Shown: one piece after another, positions 1 through 9,840 of the stretch
Numbering within the stretch: position 1 is the stretch's first letter
Layout of the letters: every line of letters begins with the position of its first letter
NCBI GenBank assembly: GCA_039707465.1
Contig: CM077651.1
Location: forward strand, 19,475,519 to 19,539,518
Reading direction: 5' to 3'
Source of the DNA: Rhabdophis nuchalis
Lineage: Eukaryota; Chordata; Lepidosauria; Squamata; Natricidae
DNA length: 64,000 bases
Notes under the pieces: generated by a model
Database searches by the model: none
What the model was told of the DNA's origin: nothing
The model's input: only the letters and a program-made list of their open reading frames with translations
Position numbers and translations under genes: made by a program

Positions 1-61
1 AATACCTATAAACTATCTAGAATCCATGAGGTTTATGAGAACAGATAAACTGCATAAATAA

Positions 62-118
62 ACAAACAAACAAACAAACAAACAAACAAATAAATAAATA
101 CATACATACATACATACA
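62..118. repeat. Mixed tetranucleotide microsatellite
   Basis: Runs of AAAC, then AAAT, then ATAC units follow each other without a break. The rest of 1-214 shows nothing recognisable. Confidence 0.95.
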
Positions 119-214
119 TCTTGCCAGTTGAATCAGGTCATAGTCTTATATCTTGTTTGTTACATTTTCCAGCTTAGTGGTATACTCCTGTTCATACTTT
201 GTAATAATATATAA

Positions 215-368
215 TTTTAGCGCAGGGTTCTTAAGTTTAATTGTGGTTTTAGGATGTTATGTATTTGTATTTTATATGGTGTTTTTAATTTCCTGTGTGC
301 CGCCCTGGGTCCTTTTGTAGGAGATAGTTGCAGGATATAAATCAAATAAAACTAAAACTAAAACTAAT
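215..368 (+). mobile_element. L2-clade LINE, 3' UTR and tail only
   Basis: This is the end of the 3' untranslated region shared by the other L2 copies here. It has the 'tttagcgcagggtt' segment near 219, the conserved hairpin-like block 'ccgccctgggtcc' near 300, then 'ggatataaat' and a short ACTAAA tail. No coding part remains, so it is a strongly 5'-truncated insertion. The 'CCCTGGGTCC' form of the hairpin groups it with the copies ending at 38,290 and 50,085. Confidence 0.8.
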
Positions 369-1562
369 TGGGAGACATCCTGGCATATGTGGTTTTTTTT
401 TCTTTCTGGGGTAAAGAATGTAATAAAGCCATAGTACAGAAAATAAAAAGGCCCTCTTTTATGGAGCCATCCAATATAAAAACCTATCTACTAAAGTTGT
501 ACGGAGTCTCTCTGGAGCTTTTTATGTCTATGAAGCTTTGAAACAAAGATGTAGAACAGCTTCCCTGCTTCTAATTAGTGGGGAAATGTCTTCTTCATAA
601 TGTGCATGTCCAAGATTGTCCTCCTTTGATACAAGACTTCCTATCCAGCAAGCTCTGCCTTGTTGCGACACTTTGCAAGGTGCCACATTGTGTTCATTCA
701 GGGAAGTGAAGCATCACGATGGTCAGCAAGCTGGACGCTAATGGGCCTTCATGTTCAAAAGGTATTTCAGGGAGATTAATTAATTAACACTATCACCAGA
801 AGTATGACTAGCATCTTTGATACATTAATTTTCCATGAATTTGTCTAGCACTTTAAAGCAATTCAGATTAGAGTTTCCCTCTTTTTCCCTTCACACACAA
901 AACCTTCAGGAGCTTAGAAATATTGATAATTGCCTTTTTGTGTCTAGGTTGGTTCCCCCCCCCCCCATTTCCATTCAGTAACATTTAGTTTCCTTTAGAC
1001 ATTATATGAGGCTTGCATTTGATGTTATCCCATTTCCATGCCACGATGATTTGTTTCTTGAAGCATGGTATGGAAATGCTCTCTGTGGCAACGTAATCTC
1101 ATAGATAAGTGAAGCACATTAAAATTAAAGCACTGTGTAGTGTTAATCAAATGCAGACATTCAGCCTGCAAACTTGAGGTAAAATGAGGGAGTGCGTTCA
1201 GGCCTCAGCACAATCTCTCAATATAAGATTGACTTATTCTCTCTATTCCGTATTTTGCTGCAATGAGCAGTGAATCCTGAGGGAGACCTTTTTATGCATT
1301 TTATCGGGAAAGCCAACAAACCTTTCTGCACAATCAAGAGTCTTCAGGCAGCAATCAAGTTCCTAATTTCATGGAATCCCTTTTTTTCATTCAAGTGAAC
1401 ATGAGTAAACATTCTCTTCAGACCTCAGTCTCATTATAGCATAATCAGTAGAAGGAACAAAGGAATAGGATTGTTAAAAGAACAGCATAGATATGCATGC
1501 TGACATAAATATCCGAACATATCTGAGAGCCAGTCTCTTGTCTTCCCTTAGGCACAGAAACC
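369..1562. other. No recognisable feature
   Basis: AT-rich sequence with a poly-C run at about 956-966. I see no gene, exon or named repeat. Confidence 0.5.
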
Positions 1563-1570
1563 AACTAAGT

Positions 1571-1685
1571 CAGGGGTCTCCAACCTTTGCAACTTTAAGT
1601 CTGAAGGACTTCAGCTCCCAGAATTCTCCAGCCAGCTTTGCTGAAGTTCTTCCAGACTTAAAGTTGCAAAGGTTGGAGACCCCTG
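1571..1685. mobile_element. hAT-type foldback MITE
   Basis: A 115-bp element that is nearly one inverted repeat, starting CAGGGGTCTCC and ending GGAGACCCCTG. It is flanked by a perfect 8-bp target duplication AACTAAGT (1563-1570 and 1686-1693). No coding capacity, so it must have been moved by a transposase encoded elsewhere. Confidence 0.92.
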
Positions 1686-1880
1686 AACTAAGTGATCTTG
1701 AGTCAATCTTTGGGGCTGGCACAAAGAAGAGGGAATCTACTTGTTTTCCAAAGCACTGGAAGGTGGGACAAGAAGAAATGGATGGAAACTGAACAAAGAG
1801 AGAAGCAACCTAGAAATCAGGAAAAATTTCCTGGCAGTAAGAATGATCAACCAGTGGAACGTCTTGCCTTCAACACTGGA

Positions 1881-2668
1881 GGCTTGCCTCCATCACTGGC
1901 CATTGGGGGTGAACATCTAGCCCCCGTGGAGCGGGTACGCAACTTAGGCATCCTCCTGGATTCTCGGCTGTCAATAGAAGATCATGTGACAGCCGTGGCC
2001 AGGTTCGCCACGGCTGTCTACCAGGTTCGCCTGGTGCGCCAGTTGTGTCCCCTGCTGGACCGGGGCGCCCTTCGCACGGTCACTCATGCGCTTGTGACGG
2101 CTCGTCGGGACTACTGCAATGCTCTCTACATGGGGCTCCCCTTGAGATGCACTCAGAGGCTACAGCTGGTCCAGAACGCGGCCGTGCGGGCAGTTATGGG
2201 AGTTACTAGATACTCCCATGTAACACCACTCCTGTGTGAGCTGCACTGGCTGCCTGTGGCCTTTCGGGTGCGTTTCAAGGTGTTGATCATAATCTTTAAA
2301 GTGCTCCATGGCACAGGACCTAGTTATTTGCGGGATCCTTTGTAACGACCTACCCCCAGATATTAGAACGACCATGGACCTCCGCATCTTCCGCCAAAAA
2401 GTAAAAACATATTTATTCCATCAGGCCGGTTTGGCCTAATCGACGCTTCTTGCCCCAGTCTGTTTTTTTTTTTGCAAATTATGTATTTGGTTTTTAATGG
2501 GTTATAATTTTAATGTTTTAAATTCTTGTACAGGGTGGTTTAATTCGTTTTTAACTTTGTATGCTTTTGTATGTTTTTAGATGGTTTTTTAATTTTCCTG
2601 CACACCGCCCCGAGTCCCTCCGGGGAGAGGGGCCGGTTTATAAATGTAATAAATTACTATTATTATTA
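1881..2668 (+). mobile_element. L2-clade LINE, 5'-truncated copy
   Basis: Codes for the C-terminal part of an L2-clade ORF2 after the polymerase core, as one frame to 2345. Visible family motifs are 'RNLGILLDSRLS', 'YCNALYMGLPL', 'LVQNAAVRAVMG' and 'ELHWLPVAFRVRFKV'. After 'GPSYLRDPL' the reading frame ends at a stop (2343), with about 140 bp of expected coding sequence missing before 'NDLPPDIRTT' resumes in another frame. The 3' UTR has the GC-rich hairpin block near 2604-2640 and an ATT tail. It lies inside a CR1 copy of the same orientation. Not able to move by itself. Confidence 0.9.
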
Positions 2669-2711
2669 TTAAGAAGAGACTGGACAATCACTTGTCTAAA
2701 ATGCTACAGGG

Positions 2712-3091
2712 CAGTGATGGCTAACCTTTTTTGGCTTGCGTGCCAAAAGCGGGAGGAGCGCAAAGGGGTCGTGCATGGGCGTGCCACACCCATAATGCTA
2801 TGTGCACAACCCCCTGCTTTTGGTGCACCTTTTTCACCCTCCCCAGGCTCCAGAGACTTTCTAGGAGCCTGGGGAGGGTGAAAACAGCCTTCCCCCCCAC
2901 CTCCTGAGGCTTTAGGAGCCTCCAGAGGGCCCAAAGCCTCCAGAGGGCGAAAAATGGCCTCAAAAGAAGGCCTAAATCAGCTGGCCAGCGCACACAAGCA
3001 CGCTGGAGCTGACAGGGCAATGCCTCGCATGCCCTAAGAAATGGTTTTGTGTGCCACCTGTGGCACCCGTGCCACAGGTTCGCCATCACGG
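2712..3091. mobile_element. Non-autonomous hAT-type element, 380 bp
   Basis: Ends are CAGTGATGGCTAACC and GGTTCGCCATCACGG, clear inverted repeats. The flanks CTACAGGG (2704-2711) and CTATAGGG (3092-3099) match at 7 of 8 bases. The interior is GC-rich and not coding; open frames in it run through repeat sequence and are not credible genes. Sequence continuous with CR1 lies on both sides. Confidence 0.88.
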
Positions 3092-3185
3092 CTATAGGGT
3101 TATGAGCAGGGGATTTGACTAATAGACCTCCAAGGTTTCCTTCCAACTCTGTTATTCTGTATAGTTCTGTATTCTTTCTCATACA

Positions 3186-3368
3186 AATTCCACATCAGCT
3201 CTATTTATAAGCTAATAAACAAACAAACAAGAAACCTATTGCATTGATAGTCTCACTGTAAGAACTAGCCAGCATAATACAAAAACAATGGACCCTGAAA
3301 CCATATGAATGCACATCAAGAAAAGTGACAACATCTATGTATATATTTATATTTCATATATGCAGATC
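3186..3368. other. No recognisable feature
   Basis: Short AT-rich spacer with a brief AAAC run near 3217-3230. Confidence 0.5.
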
Positions 3369-3376
3369 AAATATGG

Positions 3377-3510
3377 CAGGGGTTCCCAAACTTGGCAACT
3401 TTAAGACTTGTGGACTTCAATTCCTAGAATTCTCCAGCCAGCTATGCTGGCTGGAGAATTCTGGGAGTTGAAGTCCACAAGTCTTAAAGTTGCCTAATTG
3501 GGAACCCCTG
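3377..3510. mobile_element. hAT-type foldback MITE
   Basis: A 134-bp inverted-repeat element beginning CAGGGGTTCCC and ending GGGAACCCCTG, with a loop around 'agccagctatgctggct'. Perfect 8-bp target duplication AAATATGG at 3369-3376 and 3511-3518. Confidence 0.92.
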
Positions 3511-3518
3511 AAATATGG

Positions 3519-4658
3519 CATAAGTGCATGTATCACGAGCATAGTAAGGACAAGGTGCCATGGAAGAGAAATTTTTAGGCTGCTCCATGTCCAGAATAAC
3601 ACAGTCAAGAATGCATACCTACACTCTTCAATGAGTGTCCAATTCACTGAGATTGAATTATTTGCACATTGCCCAATTCTCAAATTATGCTCAATTAAAG
3701 CTTCATTAATCATTATTATACATTTCTCCATGCAAATGAGACACATTAAACACATAATGGTGTGCTAATTGTCACAGAATTGTTAAGTGGCATTTCAGAA
3801 TCAGATAGCGATATCACTCTATCAGGGTGTTTTATCTTTAATGTATTAATGGCTGGGATTTTAACCATAGAATATTTCCCTTTCCCTTGTTAATGAGAGA
3901 GAGAGAAGGGGAGGGAGGGAGGGCACAATTAAGATTGTGTAACCTGTAGTCAGGACTGGATTTATTAAAACATGCAAAAGAAGCATTGCTGTTTTACATA
4001 GTGATTCTGGGCATCTCTGGTCTGGATGAGACTTCTTATAGGGCAGATTTGCACAACCCTACAATTGTAAATCAGTATAAGTAGAACAGAACCAGTACAA
4101 CTTGTCTCCCTAGATTCAGAAGTCAGATTTTGTTTGATTTTGATCATCATCTTTCAGCACTTCTTATGGAAGTCTAGTTCAACACTTGATCTTTTTTCTA
4201 TCTCAGTCCAAATATATATCTGATAATAGTAGTCGCATCTGGTGCAACCTGAGGACAAAGATATCACACTGTAATTATACTTAGTCTCTGTTGTTGTTCT
4301 AGCCACTCATGACTTTAGTCTAAAACATTTCTAATCATGAAAGCTAAAAGGGTCATATTTCAGGATTCTGAATTGTTTGGAAATCTTATACAAAAGAGAG
4401 AGGGAGGGAGGGAGCGTGGGGGGGGAGCGTGGGGGGGGAGGAGGAGGAGAGGGAGGAGGAGTTCTTTTGTAGAGGCTTATGAGAAAGTAGAAGTCAGATA
4501 ACAAATGTACAACTCCATCCCAAGAATTACTGCAACTCATGTTTGCAACCAGTATTTATAGCAAAACAACAAAGAATAAACTCCACTGGCTATAAACTTT
4601 AGATCAGTGATAAGTTGATTTGATATTTCAGCTAAGCCTCTGAAACACTTGTATGACC

Positions 4659-4660
<2 letters not shown>
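3519..4660. other. No recognisable gene; two G-rich purine patches
   Basis: GAGA/GGGA-rich purine patches at about 3896-3926 and 4397-4461. Nothing else recognisable. The open frame over the second patch (4331-4540, minus) is proline-rich low-complexity and not credible as a gene. Confidence 0.5.

Positions 4661-4662
<2 letters not shown>

Positions 4663-4748
<86 letters not shown>
4663..4748. repeat. (CTTT)n microsatellite
   Basis: About 21 perfect CTTT units immediately before the 5'-truncated end of an L2 copy. Confidence 0.98.
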
Positions 4749-5010
4749 GAGGCAGGTCTTGAGACCGTTTTATGGGAAGAATTTGACTTTGTGACTCCTG
4801 ATGACATGGACAGGCTGTTGGGACGATTGAACGCTACCACATGTTTATTGGACCCGTGTCCCTCCTGGTTAGTACTGGCCTCCCGGGAGGTCACACGAGG
4901 CTGGCTCCAGGAGATAGTGAACGCCTCTTTGAGCGAGGGGTCTCTTCCGGCCACCTTGAAAGAGGCGGTGGTGAGACCCCCTCCTCAAGAAGCCTTCCCT
5001 GGACCCAGCA

Positions 5011-5388
5011 TTGTTGGTTAATTACCGTCCGGTCTCCAACCTTAGCTTTCTTGCTAAGGTTGTAGAGAGTGTGGTAGCTCAACAGTTCTCCCGACACCTG
5101 GAGGAAACCATCTATCTAGACCCGCACCAGTCTGGCTTCCGTCCCGGGAACAGCACGGAGACGGCATTGGTCGCGTTGGTGGATGATCTCTGGAGGGCCC
5201 GAGACAGGGGTTGTTCCTCTGTCCTGGCCCTATTAGACCTCTCAGCGGCTTTCAATACCATCGACCATGGTATCCTCCTGCACCGGCTGGAGGGGTTGGG
5301 ATTGAGAGGCACTGTATTGCAGTGGTTCTCTTCCTACCTCTCTGACCGGTCGCAGTGTGTACTGACAGGAGGGCAGAGATCGACTTGA
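5011..5388 (+). pseudogene. L2 reverse transcriptase fragment
   Basis: A 125-codon frame with reverse transcriptase motifs in order: 'NYRPVSNLSFLAKVVES' (about residues 3-19), 'QSGFRPGNSTETAL' (about 40-53), motif A 'LLDLSAAFNTIDH' (about 74-86, catalytic Asp at the start of DLSAAF kept, the later D of FDTIDH changed to N), and 'WFSSYLSDRSQ'. A stop ends it just before the 'GVPQGS' and YADD region, which continues in another frame at 5399. The parent protein copies element RNA into DNA at a nicked target; this copy cannot. Confidence 0.88.
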
Positions 5389-5398
5389 GGCCCCTTTT

Positions 5399-5758
5399 AT
5401 GTGGGGTACCTCAGGGGCCGGTTCTCTCACCTACATCTACATGAAGCCGCTGGGTGAGATCATCCATGGCTTTGGGGTAGAATACCATCAGAACGCTGAT
5501 GACACTCAGCTGTACATTTCTACCCCTGGCCGCCCCAACAATGCCATGGAAGTGCTGTCTTGGTGTCTGGAGGCCGTGCGGGTCTGGATGGGGAGGAACA
5601 AACTCAGACTCAACCCGTCCGAGACCGAGTGGCTGTGGTTTCTGGCATCTCGATATAGCCATCGCTGGCTATCGGGGGCGAGTCATTGGCCCCCACGGAA
5701 AAGGCTCGCAACTTGGGCGTCCTCCTGGATTCACGGCTGTCCTTGGACGATCATGTGA
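5399..5758 (+). pseudogene. L2 reverse transcriptase fragment, catalytic-motif region
   Basis: Continues the polymerase of the same copy. The active-site motif reads 'NADDTQLYIS', so both aspartates are present but the preceding Tyr is Asn. It is followed by 'CLEAVRVWMGRNKLRLNP' and 'SETEWLWFLA', typical of L2-clade proteins, and then leaves the family frame. The downstream part resumes in the frame at 5686. Confidence 0.85.
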
Positions 5759-6330
5759 CGGCCGTGGCCAGGGGGGCCTTCTATCAGGTTTACCTGATAC
5801 GCCAGTTGCGCCCCTTTCTAGATCGGGATGCCCTACGCATGGTCACTCAAGCCCTCGTTATTTCCCGCCTGGACTACTGTAATGCCCTCTACATGGGGCT
5901 CCCCTTGAGGTGCACCTGGAGACTCCAGCTAGTGCAGAATGGTCCCGTGCAGGGGATTCTGGGAGTTTCTCGTTACTCCCATGTAACACATCTCCTGTGC
6001 GAGCTGCACTGGCTGCCCGTGGTCTTCCGGGTGCGCTTCAAGGTGCTAGTCACCATCTTTAAAGCGTTCCATGGCACGGGTCCTGGTTACTTGAGAGACC
6101 GCCTCCTACCACATACCTCCCTTCGACCTGTCCGCTCCCACAGAGTGGGCCTTCTCAGGGTGCCATCAGCCGGTCAATGCCGTCTGACGGCTCCCAGGGG
6201 AAGAGCCTTCTCTGTGGTGGGTCCGGCACTCTGGAACGACCTCCCCCCCGATATCCGTACCATCACAGACCTACGACTCTTCCGTCGGATGTTAAAAGCA
6301 CATTTCTTTCATCTAGCCAGCCTGACATAG
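5686..6330 (+). pseudogene. L2 ORF2 C-terminal fragment
   Basis: A 214-codon frame ending at the natural C-terminus of the family. Motifs in order: 'KARNLGVLLDSRLS', 'LDYCNALYMGLPLRC', 'ELHWLPVVFRVRFKVL', 'GPGYLRDRLLPHTS', 'GRAFSVVGPALWNDLPPDIR' and a final 'LKAHFFHLASLT'. The function of this C-terminal region is not established; it is conserved among L2-clade elements. It is intact in itself but separated from the polymerase by a frameshift. Confidence 0.88.
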
Positions 6331-6506
6331 ACTAAGGGAATAATTTTAAACTTTGATATTTATTGGTTTTAAATTTATTTATCCAATTTTAGCACAGATT
6401 TAATAATTTAATTGTTTTTTATATTTTGTATTGTATTGTTGGGTTTTTATCTTTCTGTGCACCGCCCTGAGTCCCTTTTAGGTGAAATAGGGCGGTATAT
6501 AAATCG

Positions 6507-6537
<31 letters not shown>

Positions 6538-6638
6538 CTAAACTAAACTAAACTAAACTAAACTAAACTAAACTAAACTAAACTAAACTAAACTAAACTA
6601 AACTAAACTAAACTAAACTAAACTAAACTAAACTAAAC

Positions 6639-6760
6639 TTCCTTCCTTCCTTCCTTCCTTCCTTCCTTCCTTTCCTTCCTTCCCTTCCATTCCCTTCCCT
6701 TCTTCTCTCTCTCTCTCTTTATCTATCCATCCATTCATCCATCCATTGATCAATCATTTA
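6639..6760. repeat. (CTTC)n and related pyrimidine repeats
   Basis: CTTC units (6639-6672) pass into CCCTT, CTCT and then ATCC-type units. Confidence 0.95.
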
Positions 6761-7150
6761 AAAGTAATTCTCAATTTATTGAGCAACCACTCAAAGTTAT
6801 GATGGTACTGGAAAAAAATGACTTTCAGTCAGTCCTCACACTTGTGACCATTACTGAATTTTCTCAATCACAGAATCAAAGCTTTGAGCACTGGACAAAT
6901 AACATACATTTATGATGGTTGCAATGTTCTAAGGGCTCTTATAATCACTATTTGCAACCTTTCCGGCTGATCAAAGTCAATGGGGCAAGCTGGATTTTCT
7001 TAATAGCTACATCATTCATTTAACAACTGCAGTAATTCGCTTAACAATTTTGGCAAAAAGGGTCATAAAAGTTGATGTGACTCATTTAATGTCCAGCTTA
7101 GTGACAGAAGTTCCACTCTCAATTGTGATTATAAGTCAAAGACAATCTAT
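6760..7150 (-). mobile_element. Decayed TIR-type DNA transposon, GTTAAGTGA family
   Basis: On the minus strand this resembles the copy at 18,808-19,190: 'cttataatcacaattgaga' near the start, several 'gttaa(g/t)tga' phrases, 'gtcaatggg' and 'gtcataa' blocks. Divergent, boundaries approximate, non-coding. Superfamily uncertain. Confidence 0.6.
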
Positions 7151-8105
7151 ATCTATCATAAATCCTCTTATTTTATGGAAGATTTGTCAGTGTGCATAAC
7201 CTGAACGAAACAAATCTAATAAATAGTATTATTCTCTTCTGCAGTCATGTTTTAAAATACTGGTCAGGGGTTTTGCCTCGAGATGGTCCATTGCCCGGTA
7301 TATGTGCATTGCAACAATTTGGGAAGCTACCTTCTAAAAATATTTTTCCCTTAAGAGGAAGGCAGCTTGAAAATAGAAAAGAAGACCATGGAGGATAAAA
7401 ACAACAAACGTGAAAAATGAGATGATCCACATCTTACTAACGTTACCTGGAAGACTAAGGTTGTCATTTCTGTGAAAAGAATTAGAGTGAGATACAGTCA
7501 GCAAATAGTGTCAACTACGTACTTCAAAGAGTTCCTGGTGCCAGCAGCCATATCAGAGAAGAAATCTGCACTTATGATGTGACAGATTCTTTTTTGCTGA
7601 CCTTGAGAAATTTCAGGAAGCTATTTGCATTGTTGGCTATCCAAACTTCTACTTGAAATGGAAATAAAGGTGGCATTTCTTTATCGAAAGAAATATATTT
7701 TGATGAGATGCTATGAGTTATCATTTCATTTTCTCCACCCACATCACGGAAAGTCATTATTAATTTGCTCATTCTTTTCTGACGTGACATCAAGGTTCAA
7801 AATGCTCCTTGTGCAATGATCCTGAAATGGAAAACAAATAATTAATCATGTCTTTCAGTGGCATCTTTACTTAGAGAGACTAGGGCTGATTCCGGCAAAC
7901 TTGCGAACAATCAAAATTAAATAAAAATCAGCCAGACAAAACTGTACCAGCCTGCCAATCATAGATGACTAACAGTGTCATTCATAGGGCTGTCTCCCCG
8001 ATTCCTGTGTCAAAAACTAGAAATCTATGACATTTCTTATTAAGACAATATAATTCTTTTCTCAGAACAAAACAAAGAAAATGTTCACTTTTGCTTTTAG
8101 GACAC
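7151..8105. other. No recognisable feature
   Basis: AT-rich single-copy-looking sequence. Short open frames here have no family features. Confidence 0.5.
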
Positions 8106-8113
8106 AAGCATAG

Positions 8114-8368
8114 CAGGGGTGGGTTCTGACAGTCACTATTCCCTGTTCACTCATGGCTGCGCCACGCATGCACACGTGATGAATGCTCCAAGCGCATGCG
8201 CAGCGTAATAAAAATTGTTCTGCGTATGCGCAGAAGCAAAAAACAAGATGGTGGAGAACCAGTTCAGGAGCGTGGCAAGCCTGGGTGGCTGCTGGTTTCA
8301 GTGACCCACACCACAAAACCGCTACTGGTTAAGCCAAACTGGTAGGAACCGGTAGAAACCCACCTCTG
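8114..8368. mobile_element. Non-autonomous hAT-type element, 255 bp
   Basis: Ends CAGGGGTGGGTTCTG and AAACCCACCTCTG. Flanks AAGCATAG (8106-8113) and AAGCACAG (8369-8376) match at 7 of 8. The interior has CpG-containing 'gcgcatgcgca' stretches shared with the elements at 9188 and 45,179. Confidence 0.88.
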
Positions 8369-8579
8369 AAGCACAGGAAATACAAGGAAAGGAAAATAAG
8401 GGCAGCTTCAGGTTGACCCGTCATAAATAAAGTCCATCAAGAATTTCTGGAAGGCATGAATAGACATCATCTTCTACTCCCCTTCATCCCATTACAAATA
8501 TGAGCATGACTCATGTTTTCCTGCTCTGGATTACGGTTTGCCCACTGGATCTTATTCAGTTCAAGAACCTGCCAGCATT

Positions 8580-8623
8580 TTGTCTACCATGAAGAAGGAG
8601 AAATGCTTCTTCATGGTAGACAA
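8580..8623. other. Perfect 18-bp hairpin with 8-nt loop
   Basis: The arms 8580-8597 and 8606-8623 are exact reverse complements (TTGTCTACCATGAAGAAG and its complement), separated by GAGAAATG. It is not part of any repeat family seen elsewhere in the window. Confidence 0.95.
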
Positions 8624-9170
8624 CTTATCTTCCTAGCCGAGGAAGAATGTTTTCCACCTCATCTGATTGATGAAAGGATAAAACGGTGCATCTATGGACT
8701 TAAAAAAGCTAAGCCAAATAAGACAGAGGTAGCTGAGAGAAAGGAGTATGTGAGGCACCAAGTAATTAAAACAAAATCATTGAGAAACTGATGTAATAAA
8801 AGCTGCTGCAACTCTTGAGGAAAAGCTGGGAAAATAAAGTATTTTTGTTTGCATCTTTTACTGGTTTAGATTTTCAAATGGGTCAGATTTTTTGCAGCTA
8901 CATTATGCCAACAAACAGATGGAGTTACTATTTATTTATCAATCAATCAAATTTAACTTTGCATATTGGTAATGTTATCTGTGTGCGTTACATACAAGCA
9001 TACATGTCAAAAAATTGTTAGCACACAAACCTACATAGCATACACCCACCTAAAGAAAACAATTGGCAAATTGGAAACTTCTGTATAAAATATTTGCTTG
9101 ATTTCGGTTAGATTCTTAAATAAATGCCATATCCTTCCCACTCTGTTCTTTTCCATTTTCTTGCATTGTT
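8624..9170. other. No recognisable feature
   Basis: Unclassified AT-rich sequence; likewise 8377-8579. Confidence 0.5.
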
Positions 9171-9187
9171 TATACACACACACACAC

Positions 9188-9360
9188 CAGAAGTGGGTTC
9201 CAAATCCTGGCGTTGCTGGTTTGTTCGTGCTCACGCACATGCTTGTGCAAGTGATGTTTTTGCACATGCGCAGAAATGTCTGGGTGGGTGGGCAGAACCT
9301 CCCGCCATCACTACTACCAGTTTGCCCAATCCAGACCAAACCAGGAGCAACCCACCTCTG
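9188..9360. mobile_element. Non-autonomous hAT-type element, 173 bp, inside a CA repeat
   Basis: Ends CAGAAGTGGGTTCC and CAACCCACCTCTG. The 8-bp flanks are both ACACACAC (9180-9187 and 9361-9368), as expected for insertion into a CA array, which makes the duplication itself uninformative. Interior matches the 8114 element. Confidence 0.82.
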
Positions 9361-9400
9361 ACACACACACACACACACACACACACGGGCACACACTCAC

Positions 9401-9479
<79 letters not shown>
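9361..9479. repeat. (CA)n and (ATCT)n microsatellites
   Basis: CA units to about 9386, then about 19 ATCT units at 9402-9479. Confidence 0.97.
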
Positions 9480-9840
9480 CTTACATAGATATATACACAT
9501 ACAGTACACTCTCATTTGGAACTCAGCATTTAGTTTAGTCATATTTTTTTTCCTTTGACTTTCTGCCTTTTTAAAAGCTATTTTTAACTCTTGGCTTATG
9601 TTTATTTTCTTCAATTTGGGGATATTTTCATTTGCTTCATCTTAAATGATGTCACAAATGTCAACCGAAAGTTCTTCGGGCAGCCTATTTATCCAATCTA
9701 AGTCATTAAATCAATTATTTACCTTGACTACATTCTCATATCAAACACTGCTGAGGTTGTATGCTATCTGGCTGATTGTTTTTGTTGTTGTTTGTTTCCC
9801 CTTTCAGTAGATTTTTCTTCCAACTAAAGTTCATGATCTG
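9480..9840. other. No recognisable feature
   Basis: AT-rich spacer before a LINE 3' end. Confidence 0.5.

Larger units (their letters stand above)
1722..3185 (+). mobile_element. CR1 LINE 3' end, broken by two insertions
   Basis: Three pieces, at about 1722-1880, 2669-2711 and 3092-3185, read in order as the C-terminal part of a CR1 ORF2 and its 3' end. Pieces include the frame for 'NDQPVERL', then 'aagaagagactggacaa', then 'gacctccaaggtttccttcc' and a TTCT-rich end. An L2 copy (about 1881-2668) separates the first two, and a hAT element (2712-3091) the last two. Stops and frame changes make it a dead copy. Confidence 0.75.
4749..6638 (+). mobile_element. L2-clade LINE, long 5'-truncated copy
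   Basis: Covers the reverse transcriptase and C-terminal region of L2-clade ORF2 plus the 3' UTR. The polymerase region begins around 'EFDFVTPDDMDRL' and 'LLDPCPSWLV'. Coding frames are broken near 5015, 5388 and 5720. The 3' UTR at 6330-6505 carries the GC-rich hairpin block near 6463-6495 and then a long AACTA tail (about 6511-6638). It starts abruptly at a CTTT array and is followed by a CTTC array, so it probably landed in simple repeat. Confidence 0.93.

Noticed and set aside
4663..4748. CRISPR-like array
   Set aside because: This and the other short-unit arrays are perfect microsatellites without spacers, in a vertebrate genome.
4653..5021. Frame of repeated SFFLSFFL before an L2 domain
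   Set aside because: It is the CTTT array read through into the 5' truncated L2; no start of a real gene.
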